DNA of 64,000 bases from Vandiemenella viatica (GCA_031002005.1 JARYHS010013630.1:27805112-27869111), one strand, 5' to 3'; shown: positions 21,704-32,771, counted from the stretch's first letter. Notes: generated from the sequence alone by a model not told the origin. Program-made: numbers and translations.

Positions 21704-23782
21704 TTTCCTCCCAACCTTCCTGTGTTGAGAGCCCAATGAAGTGGATTGGGAACATATTTCAATAACAGCTTTAGCTGCAGAACAATACATGACATGATCA
21801 AAATTGTGTTTACTGGGTGGCCTGCCCCTGGAAAATCTGGCATCCCAGCAGTGTATAGTTTCCAAAGTATGAAAGGAAATTAAAATGTCAGTCTGTTGCT
21901 GACTTGAATAAGTTTGAAAAAGAATGGTGGCCATTGTATGTTTTTGAATGTGCAAAATATTTGCTGGTTGTTTGATAAGCAATGGCCAATTTCTGGTAGT
22001 AGAGGTAGGGAACATCTGTTCATGGATTTTCAATTTTAGCTTGTCCACAAATGTAGGCTTGTAGCGCCTAGCAAGCTGTTTCGATTTGAAAATATTAGGC
22101 TTATCTGAGCAAACAGCCTGTGGAATGGTATCAGCTGAATGTACATTATCAGTCTGATTTACAATTAGTACCGTAGTGAGATCAATCAAATCCTCACTGT
22201 GAGAGAAAGTTTCTAGTAACTCTTCATTGTCACCAAAAATATCACTAATTAACTGTGACGGGTGAGGGCCTGAATAATCAGAAATATCAGTTTCAGGCAG
22301 AACATTTGTATTGATATCAATATCAACCAGGTCAGTTACAATGTGTTGTACTGGTGGCAGAACCTGCACAGTTTCTTTAACAACTAATGGTTGAGGAGAG
22401 GTGGTTGTCACTATATCAGCTGTGAAATCAATTAAGTCCCCACTATTCCCTAAGGTTTCAAAAATGGGAATGTTATCCCCAAGAATATCAGAAATCAACT
22501 GTTCTGCTGGGGTGTTTACCAAATCAAAACAAATGTCCACTCCAGGTGAAGCCTGTGTTTCAAAATCAATAAGTGGAGTAGCAAGGGTTATTATGTTTTG
22601 CTCAGCTGAGGGCTGCGGTGGGATGGGTGTTACAAGCTCAGCTGTGTCAACTACCAGCTGATTAGTAGCTTCTATAGATGTTGGTAAAAATTCTCTTCCC
22701 TTAAAAATATTGTGAGCTGGTTGTGCTTCTGTAATAGTAGGCTCTGTGACAAGGTCAACAAGCTGAGCCACAACAGTTGGTTGCATTATAGGTGAAGCAT
22801 GCACTACTGCTTCCTGTAAAGGTTGATGAAAAGCATGTTCTCCTACCTGAACAGCTGTTAATGGTTCTGAAAATTCTTTCTCAGTGGGTGTGGATGTACC
22901 TGCTGGGACTATTTGTTCCTCCTTGGTACTTAGAGTAGTTGTGGACATAGTGCCTGTAGTGCTACTAGGTGTAGGAACAACATCATTTGCAATCACCTGG
23001 TCATCTGAAAAAATACTGCTAGCATGTGGTTGCAGCTGTTGGTTTTGAATGAGGATTGGCTGAAGGGAATGTGGTTTTGTTTCCTCAGTTGGCTTGGATT
23101 GAGATTCTATATAGGCAAGCCTAGTTTGAACTACTTTCTCAGAAAAGATTTGAAAATTTGAAAGGACTTTGTTAATTGTTTTAGTGTTGTATTCTATCAA
23201 TCCCTGGATATAAGTGTTGGCTAAATTATACAACTTCTGAACGTCTTGTTGAATAGGCCTGACCATGTCATTAATAGTTTGTAGGACATCGAACTCCACT
23301 TTTGAAGGTACATCTTCTAAAAAAAACCTAAATTCTGTTTCAACCTTTTGCTTGTATTGCACTAGCTGATCTAAATACTCACTTATGTAATTTCTATTCC
23401 AACAATCACGATCATCTATGTTCTGTTTAAACGGAACAACAAGTTCTTCCAACAGATTTGCTGGAGAAATTTTTGAGAAATTAACAATATAGCAATCATT
23501 TGCACGCTTTTCTGCAGAGTGCAGATGATCTGACAGTGAGTTGAATTTAGATTCTAAAAAATCCTTAGCCTTCCTACAGCAAAACCCGACATCAATAATG
23601 AAGAAACTAATTTCGGAGTAACCGAAATAATGAACATGAGCAATTGTTAATAATGCAGTATGTTTTTCTTTCAGGGATAGTATTAATGCCTTGACTTCGT
23701 CAGATTCGAACGGTGGCCACTGAAATTCTAGGTTGGTATCCAGCGGAATGTTAGTAGCTGGGCAACTGGTTACAAATGCCAT
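21626..23782 (-). CDS. orphan 718-aa protein of LTR element (Gag-like position)
   Basis: This is the only long ORF of the LTR element, occupying the place of gag about 870 bp downstream of the 5' LTR. I do not recognise it. Residues 1-230 are mixed charged and look helical (for example DQLVQYKQKVETEFRFFLED and NKVLSNFQIFSEKV), compatible with a self-assembling Gag-like domain. Residues 230-580 are a low-complexity region rich in Thr, Pro, Glu and Asp. That region holds two related copies of a motif, QLISDILGDN...ETLGNSGDLIDF and QLISDIFGDN...ETFSHSEDLIDL, plus several LIDFE/LVDID-type acidic-hydrophobic motifs. NIFKGREFLP and NIFKSKQLARRYKP are another related pair. There is no CCHC zinc knuckle, protease or polymerase motif. 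The start ATG at 23780-23782 is the first in frame. The frame is uninterrupted over 2.1 kb, which suggests a young element or selection. Confidence 0.6.
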   Translation of the reverse strand: MAFVTSCPATNIPLDTNLEFQWPPFESDEVKALILSLKEKHTALLTIAHVHYFGYSEISFFIIDVGFCCRKAKDFLESKFNSLSDHLHSAEKRANDCYIVNFSKISPANLLEELVVPFKQNIDDRDCWNRNYISEYLDQLVQYKQKVETEFRFFLEDVPSKVEFDVLQTINDMVRPIQQDVQKLYNLANTYIQGLIEYNTKTINKVLSNFQIFSEKVVQTRLAYIESQSKPTEETKPHSLQPILIQNQQLQPHASSIFSDDQVIANDVVPTPSSTTGTMSTTTLSTKEEQIVPAGTSTPTEKEFSEPLTAVQVGEHAFHQPLQEAVVHASPIMQPTVVAQLVDLVTEPTITEAQPAHNIFKGREFLPTSIEATNQLVVDTAELVTPIPPQPSAEQNIITLATPLIDFETQASPGVDICFDLVNTPAEQLISDILGDNIPIFETLGNSGDLIDFTADIVTTTSPQPLVVKETVQVLPPVQHIVTDLVDIDINTNVLPETDISDYSGPHPSQLISDIFGDNEELLETFSHSEDLIDLTTVLIVNQTDNVHSADTIPQAVCSDKPNIFKSKQLARRYKPTFVDKLKLKIHEQMFPTSTTRNWPLLIKQPANILHIQKHTMATILFQTYSSQQQTDILISFHTLETIHCWDARFSRGRPPSKHNFDHVMYCSAAKAVIEICSQSTSLGSQHRKVGRKRFILKAVCFGRGTKMEYIEPLSPKR

Positions 23783-24281
23783 AATGACTAAAAGTAATAC
23801 TTAAAGTTATAATATTAAACAAACTGCACATAAAAAAAAACCACAGAAATTATCAAAACTTAAGTCTAACCTGAAAAATCACTCAGTATATGTTCATTCC
23901 CGAAAAGCACTAGACATCAAAACAAAGCAAAGATGACCACGGTATCAGACAGCCAATACTTGAAAATTTTTACCAAAAACTGTCTGCGGTGCGATGTATT
24001 TAACATCAATATACTCTTTGCACTGAAGTTAAACAGAAGGAAAAACATGGCCCCTCTGCGATAGGTAAACACTTTGCGCACAAAGTAAACAAGAAATAGA
24101 GTTGAAAAGTTACGTTCGAGCGGAACAAATAAAAGACAATTTACTATAGTAGTCTGCTAAGTAGGGGATGATTGCAACGCAATAATTTAATGCACTATAT
24201 GAAATGCTGTTGCATATATGGAGGCAGTATTATAAAAAATTCACTTGAAGGTCTCGAAGAAATGTTGGAAAAAGTTTTTAC

Positions 24282-24640
24282 TTAACTTGGTTGAAAGCTG
24301 CCCGATGAGCTGCAGCATATTGGTCGGCCGTTGTCGGAGCCGCGGGAAACAGCTGTTGGTGTGGTCAGTCCCCCGGGTATGTCTCGTAGATCCGCTATGA
24401 CGCCGGACGGTAGACGGCGTGAAGTCGTGATGCCCCCGCGATGTACCATGGCGAAGCGACGCTCATCTGGTATCGGGTGCTGCATCAGGCCTCAGGAAGC
24501 GGGCGGTGTCGTAGTCGTCGAAGTCATGATGTGAGGTAGTTGCCCTCGTGCCGGTTATTCCCCGAAGTTCCAAAATTTTCTCGTTGCACAAAGGTCGGTA
24601 AATTTCTCCTCCACCGTTCGAAATTAATCAAACGCGAGCC
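24282..24640 (-). other. GC-rich leader of LTR element
   Basis: This segment between the primer-binding site and the ORF is much more GC-rich than the rest of the element. Short frames exist on both strands but none has a recognisable motif. It fits an untranslated leader carrying packaging signals, though that is inference. Confidence 0.35.
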
Positions 24641-24651
24641 TTACAGTCCCA
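24639..24651 (-). other. primer-binding site candidate
   Basis: Directly after the 5' LTR end (CCTTACA) the minus strand reads TGGGACTGTAAGG. Starting with TGG, as the complement of a tRNA CCA end, is the expected feature. The primer tRNA cannot be named by eye. Confidence 0.55.
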
Positions 24652-25904
24652 TGTAAGGAACCTAGGCGTGCGCCGAAATGTATGGACGACACAAGATATG
24701 TTTAACTCCACAAATCGGAGGACAGGTTGTTTTCACTGTTCCATTTTGAAAATAACCGAAAAAAAGTTCACTGGTAGAAAAATTTAAAGTTTATGACACG
24801 AAGTCACAAGTTCAAAATTGCATTTACAGTTGAGCAGGCATATCGAACTCTCCTTTCCAAAGTTACAGATTGTGGAGAGAAAACTAACCGACCGAAACCC
24901 CTTTAGCAAAATTAAAAGTTCTCAACAGTCATTGAAGTTATGATTTAACACGACACGGTACAACATGATTGAACTAGCCCGCATGGCGAGTTACAACCAG
25001 CGCGACGAAAGCCAGACCGAAACAGACAGTAACCGACAAGAGACCAACAGGAACAGACAAACAGCAACCGACAAAAGACCCCCGGCAAGAACAGACCGGC
25101 TCTTTTATCGAAACCACGAGAACCAGTGACGTCAGCAAATGTATCACATCTTTTTCCTCCGCGTAGCTCAAAGAGTACGAAATTTATTTGACGATCCCGA
25201 CTATTAAAAATGTTTAAACTTTGATAGTATCTGGACTTATCCACTAGAAGTCCGACGGCAGTCTCTTGAGAAATTTAGAGTAATTAATTTTAGAGTTTTA
25301 GCTGTTTAAGACTCCGCGTAGTGATACATTCAAATTTGGGTAAAATCCCTAAGTGTTCTAGAACTTTTTACGCGCGTGCACAACAATCCGCGACAATCTA
25401 CTTTACAAAAACTTAATTTCCGGACAAATGCTTAAACTTTTTATGAAAACCCATATATGTATGAAATCGTCTCAATTAGGGCTATCTGCTGATATAAAAT
25501 TTAGATTGATATCTCTTTTAGATAAAAAGCTTATTTTTTCTCTTAATTAAAATCACTAATTAGACTCGGCCCAATTACTTAATTTTACCGCCAAAATATC
25601 GGGGATAGTGCTGACTACAGCTGGTGATAAAAGTTCGGTTGTAGCTTTACTGGATTTAAAGATATTGCGAATCTTAGAATTTCACTATTCTGATCGCGTG
25701 TTTCAAAACTTGAACAAACGGGAATATCTCTTAAACTAAACGTTTCCCGATATGATAATTACACTTTAAAATGATTTTTATAATGAATTACAACTGTGAG
25801 CAAGATTACAGGGAAATTCCTTAAAGTTGAAAACTACACTTCTCGAAATTTCTAAGTCCCGCCTAAGCAAAACTAGAATTTGCCAAAATTCCAAGATCCT
25901 TACA
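24652..25904 (-). repeat. 5' LTR of the LARD-like element
   Basis: Length is 1253 bp. The region 24803-25904 is nearly identical to the 3' LTR. The terminal 24652-24790 differs in both sequence and length from the matching end of the 3' LTR. The TATA-like GATAAAAG is at 25101-25110 on the minus strand. Confidence 0.88.
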
Positions 25905-26167
25905 TAGTAAGTTGTTAGGATACCAAAAATCAACTTCATTTTTTGGATAGGAGTTAAAAACATACTATTTTTAATAAAATAAAAATGTAAAAAAGACAGC
26001 TGTTAGTCACGTGACACGAAACACCAATCGAAGCGCATGACGTCAGTTGGGCTCGCGCCAGTTTAGCTGCCGTGTATTCTCATGCGGAGAACATCTTTCC
26101 GTCGCTTATTTAAGTTTGTTAAGGTTTCAGTGCTGGCTGTAAAACATTTGTTCTTCTTATACTCGCA

Positions 26168-26292
26168 ATGGAAGTTGGTTTTATCAAGGCAAATAGCTCT
26201 AATTTTCCCAGAATTGACGTGATGATGCTGGGAGTGTTTGCATCAAACACCGATTTCCGCTCAGCAGAATTGCGGAATGTCAAAACGTCCAA
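26168..26292 (+). CDS. possible first exon of a YqaJ/SWIM-type gene (partial)
   Basis: An ATG at 26168 opens 41 codons plus two bases, starting MEVGFIKANSSNFPRIDVMM and containing DFRSAELRNVKTS. A splice donor follows, AA|GTAAAT at 26293. Without splicing the frame would stop one codon later. The peptide resembles, from memory, the N-terminus of a multi-copy arthropod protein family that carries a SWIM-like zinc finger and a YqaJ-type nuclease domain. In that family the next residues lie in a second exon. No such second exon could be found downstream in the window, so this may be a gene with a long intron, a broken copy or a transposon-borne exon. Upstream (26030-26160) is GC-rich for the area, as expected of a 5' UTR. 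Confidence 0.42.
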
Positions 26293-27670
26293 GTAAATAC
26301 TTACTTGTTATATGTTATACATAATACCATATTACGATAAAACGTTAGAATGTAAGGTATTTTAGAAGCGTGTGTGTTAGTAGTGCGTTTACCTAATACA
26401 GATTGGTAATTTGCGATTTTAATCAACAGGTCTACATTTCGAGTATTTCATTGTAGTATCTTTTAAAATGTGTTTAATATGACTGTTGCTTCGCAGAATC
26501 ATGTGCAATATTTAATTGTTAGTATAATTACTATTTTAAAAAATCCTTGAGTGATTTCTACAACTATTTTTTGCCGCACTGGTTAAAGTTAAATCTGTTC
26601 ACATTCGTTCGACGCTATTTTTTCGGCAGTAATGTTGTGAATATAAAGCTTTTTCTTTCTATATTAGAGGTTATACAAGTTTTTGTATAGCTAGAAAAAT
26701 ATTTTGATCATGTTTTCTAAGAAAGTCGTAAACTATCGTCCTATTCAGGTCGAAATATTTTTCGATATTCATTGAAGCGGGGATTCTACGATAATCGTAG
26801 CGCCGCAATTTGGTGATAGATTCTTAAGTAACGTGACAAATTGAATGTAAGGAATAAAATTTTTTGATATCTCGCTTAGTTCTCGAGATATACTATCTCA
26901 AAAGTGGTTAGGTCGAAATGCGGCCTCGACCAGAAGAAAAATTTCTCCAAATCTAAATTCGATGATGGATTCTTCAGTAACTCGAAGACAGAAATCAAAA
27001 GTAAAGAATAATTTTTTTTGTTGATTCATTAATACTTTTGATACTGATCCCATTATATGATATATTATATAGTTTTCCAAATCGTTCGGCAACTATATCA
27101 AAAAAAATTGATGCATTTACAACGAACAGCATTTTAACCTCCAGGGTCGTAATTTATTTACCGGTAATAATTTAAGTTTATCATAGCACAAAATATTGAC
27201 GTACATAGCTTATTAAACATAATAAAATATTAAGCACAAACTTTCGTCAAAATGTTCTTCACAAAAATATATTGAGGGTGTTGTAGACACATAAGCCGGA
27301 TCGCGTCGTGCAAGAATTAACCACTTTTTCCAACTACTTCGTTGCGTGGAACGGAAACAAACAATTTGTTTGGTGCATTAAAGGTCGTGTTTACACACAG
27401 AGGCACCACACACCATTTGTAAACTCTAGAACTCATTTTATTAATAAAATAAGCATACCGCCTATATGTTTACAATGGCACGAGCCAACAACTGACGTCA
27501 CAAGAGACCAACTGACAGCTGGGAGCGTTTTGGCGCCAATATTCAAATCATTGCATAAAAATGGAAAATTTTGCTATTTTCCGTTCGTTATTTCAAGTAA
27601 TAATATTTTTTTTGTATATAGTAGATGACCAGTTACAATACTGACTATTTTCCCAAAATTAGTCAAGTAC
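26293..27670. other. unassigned, with a diverged ~150-bp duplication
   Basis: No coding region is supported. An imperfect duplication is visible: GATAGATTCTTAAGTAACG near 26813 and GATGGATTCTTCAGTAACTC near 26964, both preceded by a GGTCGAAAT block. The frame at 27308-27628 has no motif. Confidence 0.45.
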
Positions 27671-27675
27671 CCCGA

Positions 27676-28080
27676 AACATTGACATTAGGAATACCGCAA
27701 AGAAAGAAAATTGAAGCATTTGAAATATGGTGCTACAGAAGAATGCTGAAAATTAAGTGGACAGACAAAGTAAGAAATGAACGAGTTTTGGGAATGATAG
27801 GTGAGGAAAGAAGTTTGTGGAGGAAGATTACAGAAAGAAGAAGAGACAGGCTGGTAGGTCATACTTTGAGACATGCTGGATTGGTTAATTTGCTGGTGGA
27901 GGGAACAGTCGAAAGTAAGATCTGTAGAGGAAGACAGAAAATAGAATATATGGAGCACATAATTGAGGACGTGGGTTTTAAGGGATATGCAGAGATGAAG
28001 AGGGTAGCACAAGATAGAAAGGAATGGAGTATTGCATCAAACAGTCGAAAGACTGATGACAGCCAAAAAAAAAAAAAAGT
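27676..28080 (+). pseudogene. 5'-truncated non-LTR retrotransposon, ORF2 C-terminus
   Basis: The plus-strand frame reads KKIEAFEIWCYRRMLKIKW, then ERVLGMIGEERSLWRKI, RDRLVGHTLRHAGL and CRGRQKIEYMEHIIEDVG. This is the familiar C-terminal segment downstream of the reverse transcriptase in a large arthropod LINE group. It ends in a short A run at 28064-28078, the LINE poly(A) end. The upstream polymerase is missing, so this is a typical 5'-truncated dead copy. The frame continues past the A run only by chance. I could not see a target duplication. Confidence 0.8.
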
Positions 28081-28880
28081 TAAAAAACGAAATGCTCTTA
28101 CTTGTGTCGAACTCGTTATATGCATGGATATTTGTGTGTATGTATGTGGTGTTTGTGTCTATACTACCTCCGTGTATATGTGCCTAAATATGGTTGTTAT
28201 TTATTGTTCTTCCGTCTTGATTATATTTTTTATAAGTCATATAACCTTTAATTCTAGTTTGTTTACTTGACGTCTGTCAAAGACATTTGGAAGAGTGTGC
28301 CATGTTTTAAAGATAGATATAGAGATGCCGAGATTAGCTTCTATAAGTGTTGTGTACCATGTTTGAAAAGAGGGCGACTTCTAATAGAAAACCAGGTTGG
28401 AGATAAAACTTTAATAACCTATGTTGCTACAGTAATTATGTTTTCAGAAGGAGTTTCCGCAGAAACATAAAAGATGGAGAATTCGGTCAGCGCGCTTGAC
28501 TTTGTACAGAGATCAGCTTTCACCCACTGAGCTTTATTTGGAAAATGTAACCAGACAGGATGTCTCATAGCTAGGTCCAGAAGACGCAGAACTAGTATAA
28601 ACCAGAAAAAAAATCTTGCTGATGTCACTGATAAGGTTACAAGTGGTGTAGTATGCATGCTTTCCGAAATTGATATATGACCGTAACTCCGTCCTACAAA
28701 GTCATTCATTACGTTCGCATTCACAGTAATGTGTGCAGCAGAGTTTATTTGGCACCAATACAAAACGTTTTCCATAATCACTGGCAACTTACACTACTCG
28801 TTAATTGCCAAAAGTATAAGGAAATGTACATAACAAACAAAAAGGATCCGTTTGTTGAAGTGTACTCAGTTATTGATATG
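28081..28880. other. unassigned non-coding stretch
   Basis: No gene or element could be supported here; open frames on both strands overlap and lack motifs. Confidence 0.35.
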
Positions 28881-28891
28881 AGTGTTTCCCT

Positions 28892-29030
28892 CCCAAATCA
28901 CTCCAGGCGAATGCCGGGATGCTTCCTTCAAAAGGCCATGGCTATATTCCTTCCCGTTCCTTGACCCCAGTCCTTTCTCGCGTCTAATGACCTCGACGTC
29001 ACGAGGCGTAAAGCCATAAGTAAAAAAAAA
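28892..29030 (+). mobile_element. 5'-truncated SINE with 11-bp TSD
   Basis: It starts inside the SINE body (CCCAAATCACTCCAGGCG) and runs to GAGGCGTAAAGCC plus an A-rich tail. AGTGTTTCCCT flanks it exactly at 28881-28891 and 29031-29041. The tRNA head is absent, so truncation happened at insertion, as expected for target-primed reverse transcription. Confidence 0.9.
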
Positions 29031-29041
29031 AGTGTTTCCCT

Positions 29042-29350
29042 GAAGTATAGGGATGTAACAGTACAAAGCAACATGAAATGGGACCTGCACATAACTAGAC
29101 TGCGATTCATAGGTTGAATTTTGAATCACTTTAACCTACGAACAAAGGAGATAGCGTTGGACTGCTGTTGTGCTGAGTCGCAAGGGATTGATTGACTTTC
29201 CAGGGAAAGTAAAGAGAAAATCCACTCAATTCGTGATTGCTTACCACGGTTCTTACGAAAGTATCACAGAACTGGTACATAGATTGGGCTAGGTAGACAA
29301 ACGATGTATGTATCGTTTGAAATGATTGGTTAATGTGCATTACTTACTTT
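29042..29350. other. unassigned spacer
   Basis: Nothing is recognised between the SINE and the LINE fragment. Confidence 0.35.
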
Positions 29351-29351
29351 C

Positions 29352-30075
29352 ATTTGGTCTATATGCAAGATATTTCTGATGAAAGGACAAGGGAAGCAAA
29401 ATCGATAGTGTAACATTGTCACTTTCTAAGGCATTTCACAGAGTGAGCCATAAAATAATGCTAAAAAGATACAAACCACTGGAATGGATCAAAGAGTGAT
29501 TTTCTGGATAGAAGAGTTCTTAAAATGTAGAAATGCACTATTGAAATAAGTGAAAAATGGAAGTGCCACAGGGTTGTTGCATTACGATCATAACTATTCG
29601 TTATTATAATCAATGATTGCGTTCATTGTTTACAGTCAGAGATTAGGTTTTTTTGCAGATGACATAATGGTATATGATAGGATCAAAATGGCAGTAGTGA
29701 GTAGACTGTGAACAGCTGCAGGGTGACCTGGATACGCTAGTTAGCTCAGCATGTCAACATGGAATGAAGATAAATTTAAAGTAGAATCTGCTTATTAGGT
29801 AGTATACACAAATACAAACAAACGTTGCTTATGATTATAAGGCGAGGAAGGAATTGCTTGTTGAAGACTAAAAATGTAAACAACTTCGTTGGTAAGGGGT
29901 AGGGGATTGGAATAAATTGCGAAGAGAAATGTGAATAATTTACTAAAAACGCTGGAAGGATTTAAAATTAAGATTCGTAAATTGCAACAGTAGGCGGGTA
30001 CACGAGATGGGGAAATATGTGAGTGTAGGGAAATTCCCACGGGGACATGCGCTCCATTGCAATGAAATAAATCAA
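29352..30075 (+). pseudogene. LINE (CR1/Jockey-like) remnant, family A
   Basis: Pieces of reverse transcriptase are visible in shifting frames: FSKAFHRVSHKIML near 29430, VPQG near 29563, and a polymerase FADD-type motif (FFADDIMVYDRIKM) near 29650-29690. A deletion then joins directly to the 3' terminal region (DWNKL near 29906, then the untranslated end ...GCGCTCCATTGCAATG at 30050-30064). It is the same family as 53947-55970 and 56560-58280. It is dead, with many stops and deletions. Confidence 0.8.
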
Positions 30076-30121
30076 GGTAAGTGTATCCGGAAGTTGTCTT
30101 ACGCTGAGGTGTGAGAGAGGC

Positions 30122-30262
30122 CGTAGTAAATAAATTGCGATGGAGTGCACCCTTTCCTGTACCCGCCAACTTTAAATTCATTCAGCGTTACTAGTAAATT
30201 ATTCATCATTTCCCTTTGTAATTTATTCCAATCTCTGATTCCCTTATAACGAAAGAAAAATA
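30122..30262 (-). mobile_element. LINE family A 3' end, inverted
   Basis: Read on the minus strand this is the same 3' terminal segment, with TTGGAATAAATTACAAAGGG and a GTGCACTCCATCGCAATT end. It lies tail-to-tail with the preceding copy, about 50 bp away. Confidence 0.75.
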
Positions 30263-32489
30263 TTTGTTAGAACCCGCATTACTGGCACTTGATTCTGATT
30301 CGTCAGGTTATTATTTTTCAAGACATGATTCTCCAAGACTTTTGTTTCTTACCCGAATTTAAAGTGACCCAACCCCACACAGCTCCGAAGGAATGAACCA
30401 TTACAGATGGAATGAACGCTGGGAGAAGATGTCCACTGAAATAGTTCCTCCAACTCCCTCCCCCCCCCCCCATTTTTACTCACTCAAAAGTTTTATATTT
30501 TCTGAATGAACTAATGTATTATTAACGATGATAAGTGATGAACGACAGTTAGTATCCTGTAACTTTCCTTTTCCCAAACTTCTTTTTACATATTCACAAT
30601 ACATTTACGCTAATCATATCTCAATTTTAACATACGAAAGCAAACAGGGATAGAAATCACGGTGAGAATAAACACAGCTTTTGCTGGCGAAAGAACTATT
30701 CAATAACCGAAATAACGAATTTTTAGTCGCCGTACTTTCTCAGTTGCTTAGAAAAGCTAATAAAAATTGGTTGGTTTCTCGAAAGTCGTAGTCGTTATTT
30801 GAGTTACATTATCTAGCGGAAATTATGACATCAGTACCATGTATGTGTGTGATTGATGTTGCCGTCCACATTGTCAGCAACCCTATGGTTGCATCTGAGA
30901 TATGTCGTCACTCTGGTCTCACTCGTGACCGTAATTACTGTGAAAACGAAATTAGCGCTCACTTACTCGGTTCTATAGGGCTGCGGCGCGGCGCATAAAT
31001 TTCATGCAGTAGTTCTCGCAGCCTTCACCACTCGCTGCTCAGGTATACTCAATCTTGTCAGGCAGAGCAAGCTAAGGTCAATCGAAAACAGACGACAAGA
31101 CACTTCTGCCCGCTATAGGCCCTATTGTAAATAATAATGTCAGAAGACTAACTTAGCAGAAGCGCACGGCTATTAATTAATTTATCAGCGAAGCAGTTAA
31201 ATTGTGGATTGCCACAACAATGCTTGACTTACACACAAGTTTCACATGTTTCGCAAGATCTGCGGTAATTCCTTACATGCTGGTGCGCGCTCAACATGTA
31301 AGGGTGCACTCTCCACCTAAAAATATGGGATTATCGTAGAGAAGTTTCCATCCAAACGGAATTTGAATATATAAAATCTGTAAATCGCTCCGCCACACAC
31401 TTTTAGTCAATCGCGGAGTAATAGTAATAGTAAATTAAACGATTCAGAATACTGACATGACTAAATTACAACTCTAATAATGGACATTAAGAAACGGGCT
31501 CTTATAATCATATGCTGGCAGCTTAATATAGCCAATAACATTACTGATCACGTGTTCAGTCTGTATGTGGATTAAATTAAAAATTAACACAGTGCTTAAA
31601 GTTAAAGCGTATCCGTCTTCGTATTGGTAATTTCAGCCAGACAGATTAGGTGACCTTTAGCTAATTACAGTTTTCGCGGTAACCTCCAAACATTAATTCA
31701 ATGTAATAAAAACAAATTTTCTTTTAAATATAAAACAACAATAACTGCGGCACCACGTTGGATATGGTGTAACATTATCACAAACTCCCCATGTTGTTTT
31801 ATTATTATTTATTATTATTGTTATTATTAAATATTGAATTATGTTGCAATTATCAATTATATGTAACTGAATAATTGTACTAATGTTTGTTACTTGATTT
31901 GTAATGTTGGGTTTCAAACGGGTTAGCATAGTGTTGTTATAATTAAGTAACAATCTTCGACGCTGGCCAACGCAGCTGGATGGACAGCGATTTTTGATTG
32001 GGCGCCTGCATTGTAGCATAATAGGGCGCCGACTATCTTCCAAATGTCTCCAAATGTAAGCTATCAACTATCCTGGAAATGGTCAGCCAATTGTGAACTA
32101 AACACTCCGTTAACGGATGATATTTGGACGAGAAAAGCCTAATTCTCCACCTTCGCCACAGGCAAGCCGTTAGCTTGGATAGTTCTAATTACGATTTTCT
32201 GGCATTCAACCATCAAGCAAATCGAGTTGTATTATATCACTGTCTGGAAATAAAAAAAAAACTCGCTGTTCTTGTCGAAATACTACTGAATTTAATTAAT
32301 ACCGTTCCTTGAAATGACTTTTAAAACACTTATGTTACATTCAAACAAATCTCAGGTAAGTTTCACATGCTGTTTTAGTTTGTGTTCAAGAAGGGTGAAC
32401 TCGCGCTATAAAGCTTTCTCCAAGAGGTGTAACACACATACAGACCCGGTGCGCAATCAACAATCGCTACCCGTCCAGCTGTGCTTACA
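30263..32489. other. unassigned 2.2 kb stretch
   Basis: No gene or element could be supported. A C run is at 30461-30471 and an ATT-rich microsatellite at 31800-31840. The minus-strand frame at 31693-32067 is low-complexity and not credible. Confidence 0.35.
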
Positions 32490-32496
32490 CGCAATT

Positions 32497-32499
<3 letters not shown>

Positions 32500-32534
<35 letters not shown>

Positions 32535-32761
32535 TGCTTTACGTCTCTCAACAGCGAGGTCTTTAGAGACGGGAAAGGATGGGGGGCAAGGATGGGGGCA
32601 AGGAATGGGAAGGAATTCGGCCATGGAAGCATCCCGGCATTTGCCTGGAGTGATTTGGGAAACCATGGAAAACCCAAATCTGGATGCCCGGACGGGGATT
32701 CGAACCGCCGTCCTCCCGAATGCGAGGCGAGAACGCTAACCGTTACACCGCCACGCTCGGT
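32500..32761 (-). mobile_element. full-length tRNA-headed SINE
   Basis: This is the same family as 3244-3498, with a longer terminal run (about 34 T on the plus strand). The B box and A-box-like sequences lie near 32697-32745. CGCAATTGTT flanks it exactly at 32490-32499 and 32762-32771. The near-consensus sequence and long A tail suggest a recent insertion. Confidence 0.93.
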
Positions 32762-32771
32762 CGCAATTGTT

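Larger units (their letters stand above)
17092..25904 (-). mobile_element. non-autonomous LTR retrotransposon (LARD-like), 8.8 kb
   Basis: Two long direct repeats (17092-18443 and 24652-25904) bound this segment. On the minus strand each starts TGTAAGGATC and ends GTTCCTTACA, so the termini are perfectly inverted TGTAAGG/CCTTACA. Next to the 5' LTR (right) is a primer-binding-site candidate starting TGGGACTGTAAGG (plus 24639-24651). Next to the 3' LTR (left) is a polypurine tract, CTTCAGGGGGCA (plus 18444-18455). The flanks GAGTA (17087-17091) and TAGTA (25905-25909) agree at 4 of 5 bases. No reverse transcriptase, integrase or protease is encoded. The only long frame is an unrecognised 718-codon ORF. 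The element would need another retrotransposon's enzymes to move. Confidence 0.85.

Noticed and set aside
31693..32067. 124-codon minus-strand frame
   Set aside because: It is low-complexity (Ile/Asn runs over an ATT microsatellite) with no motif.
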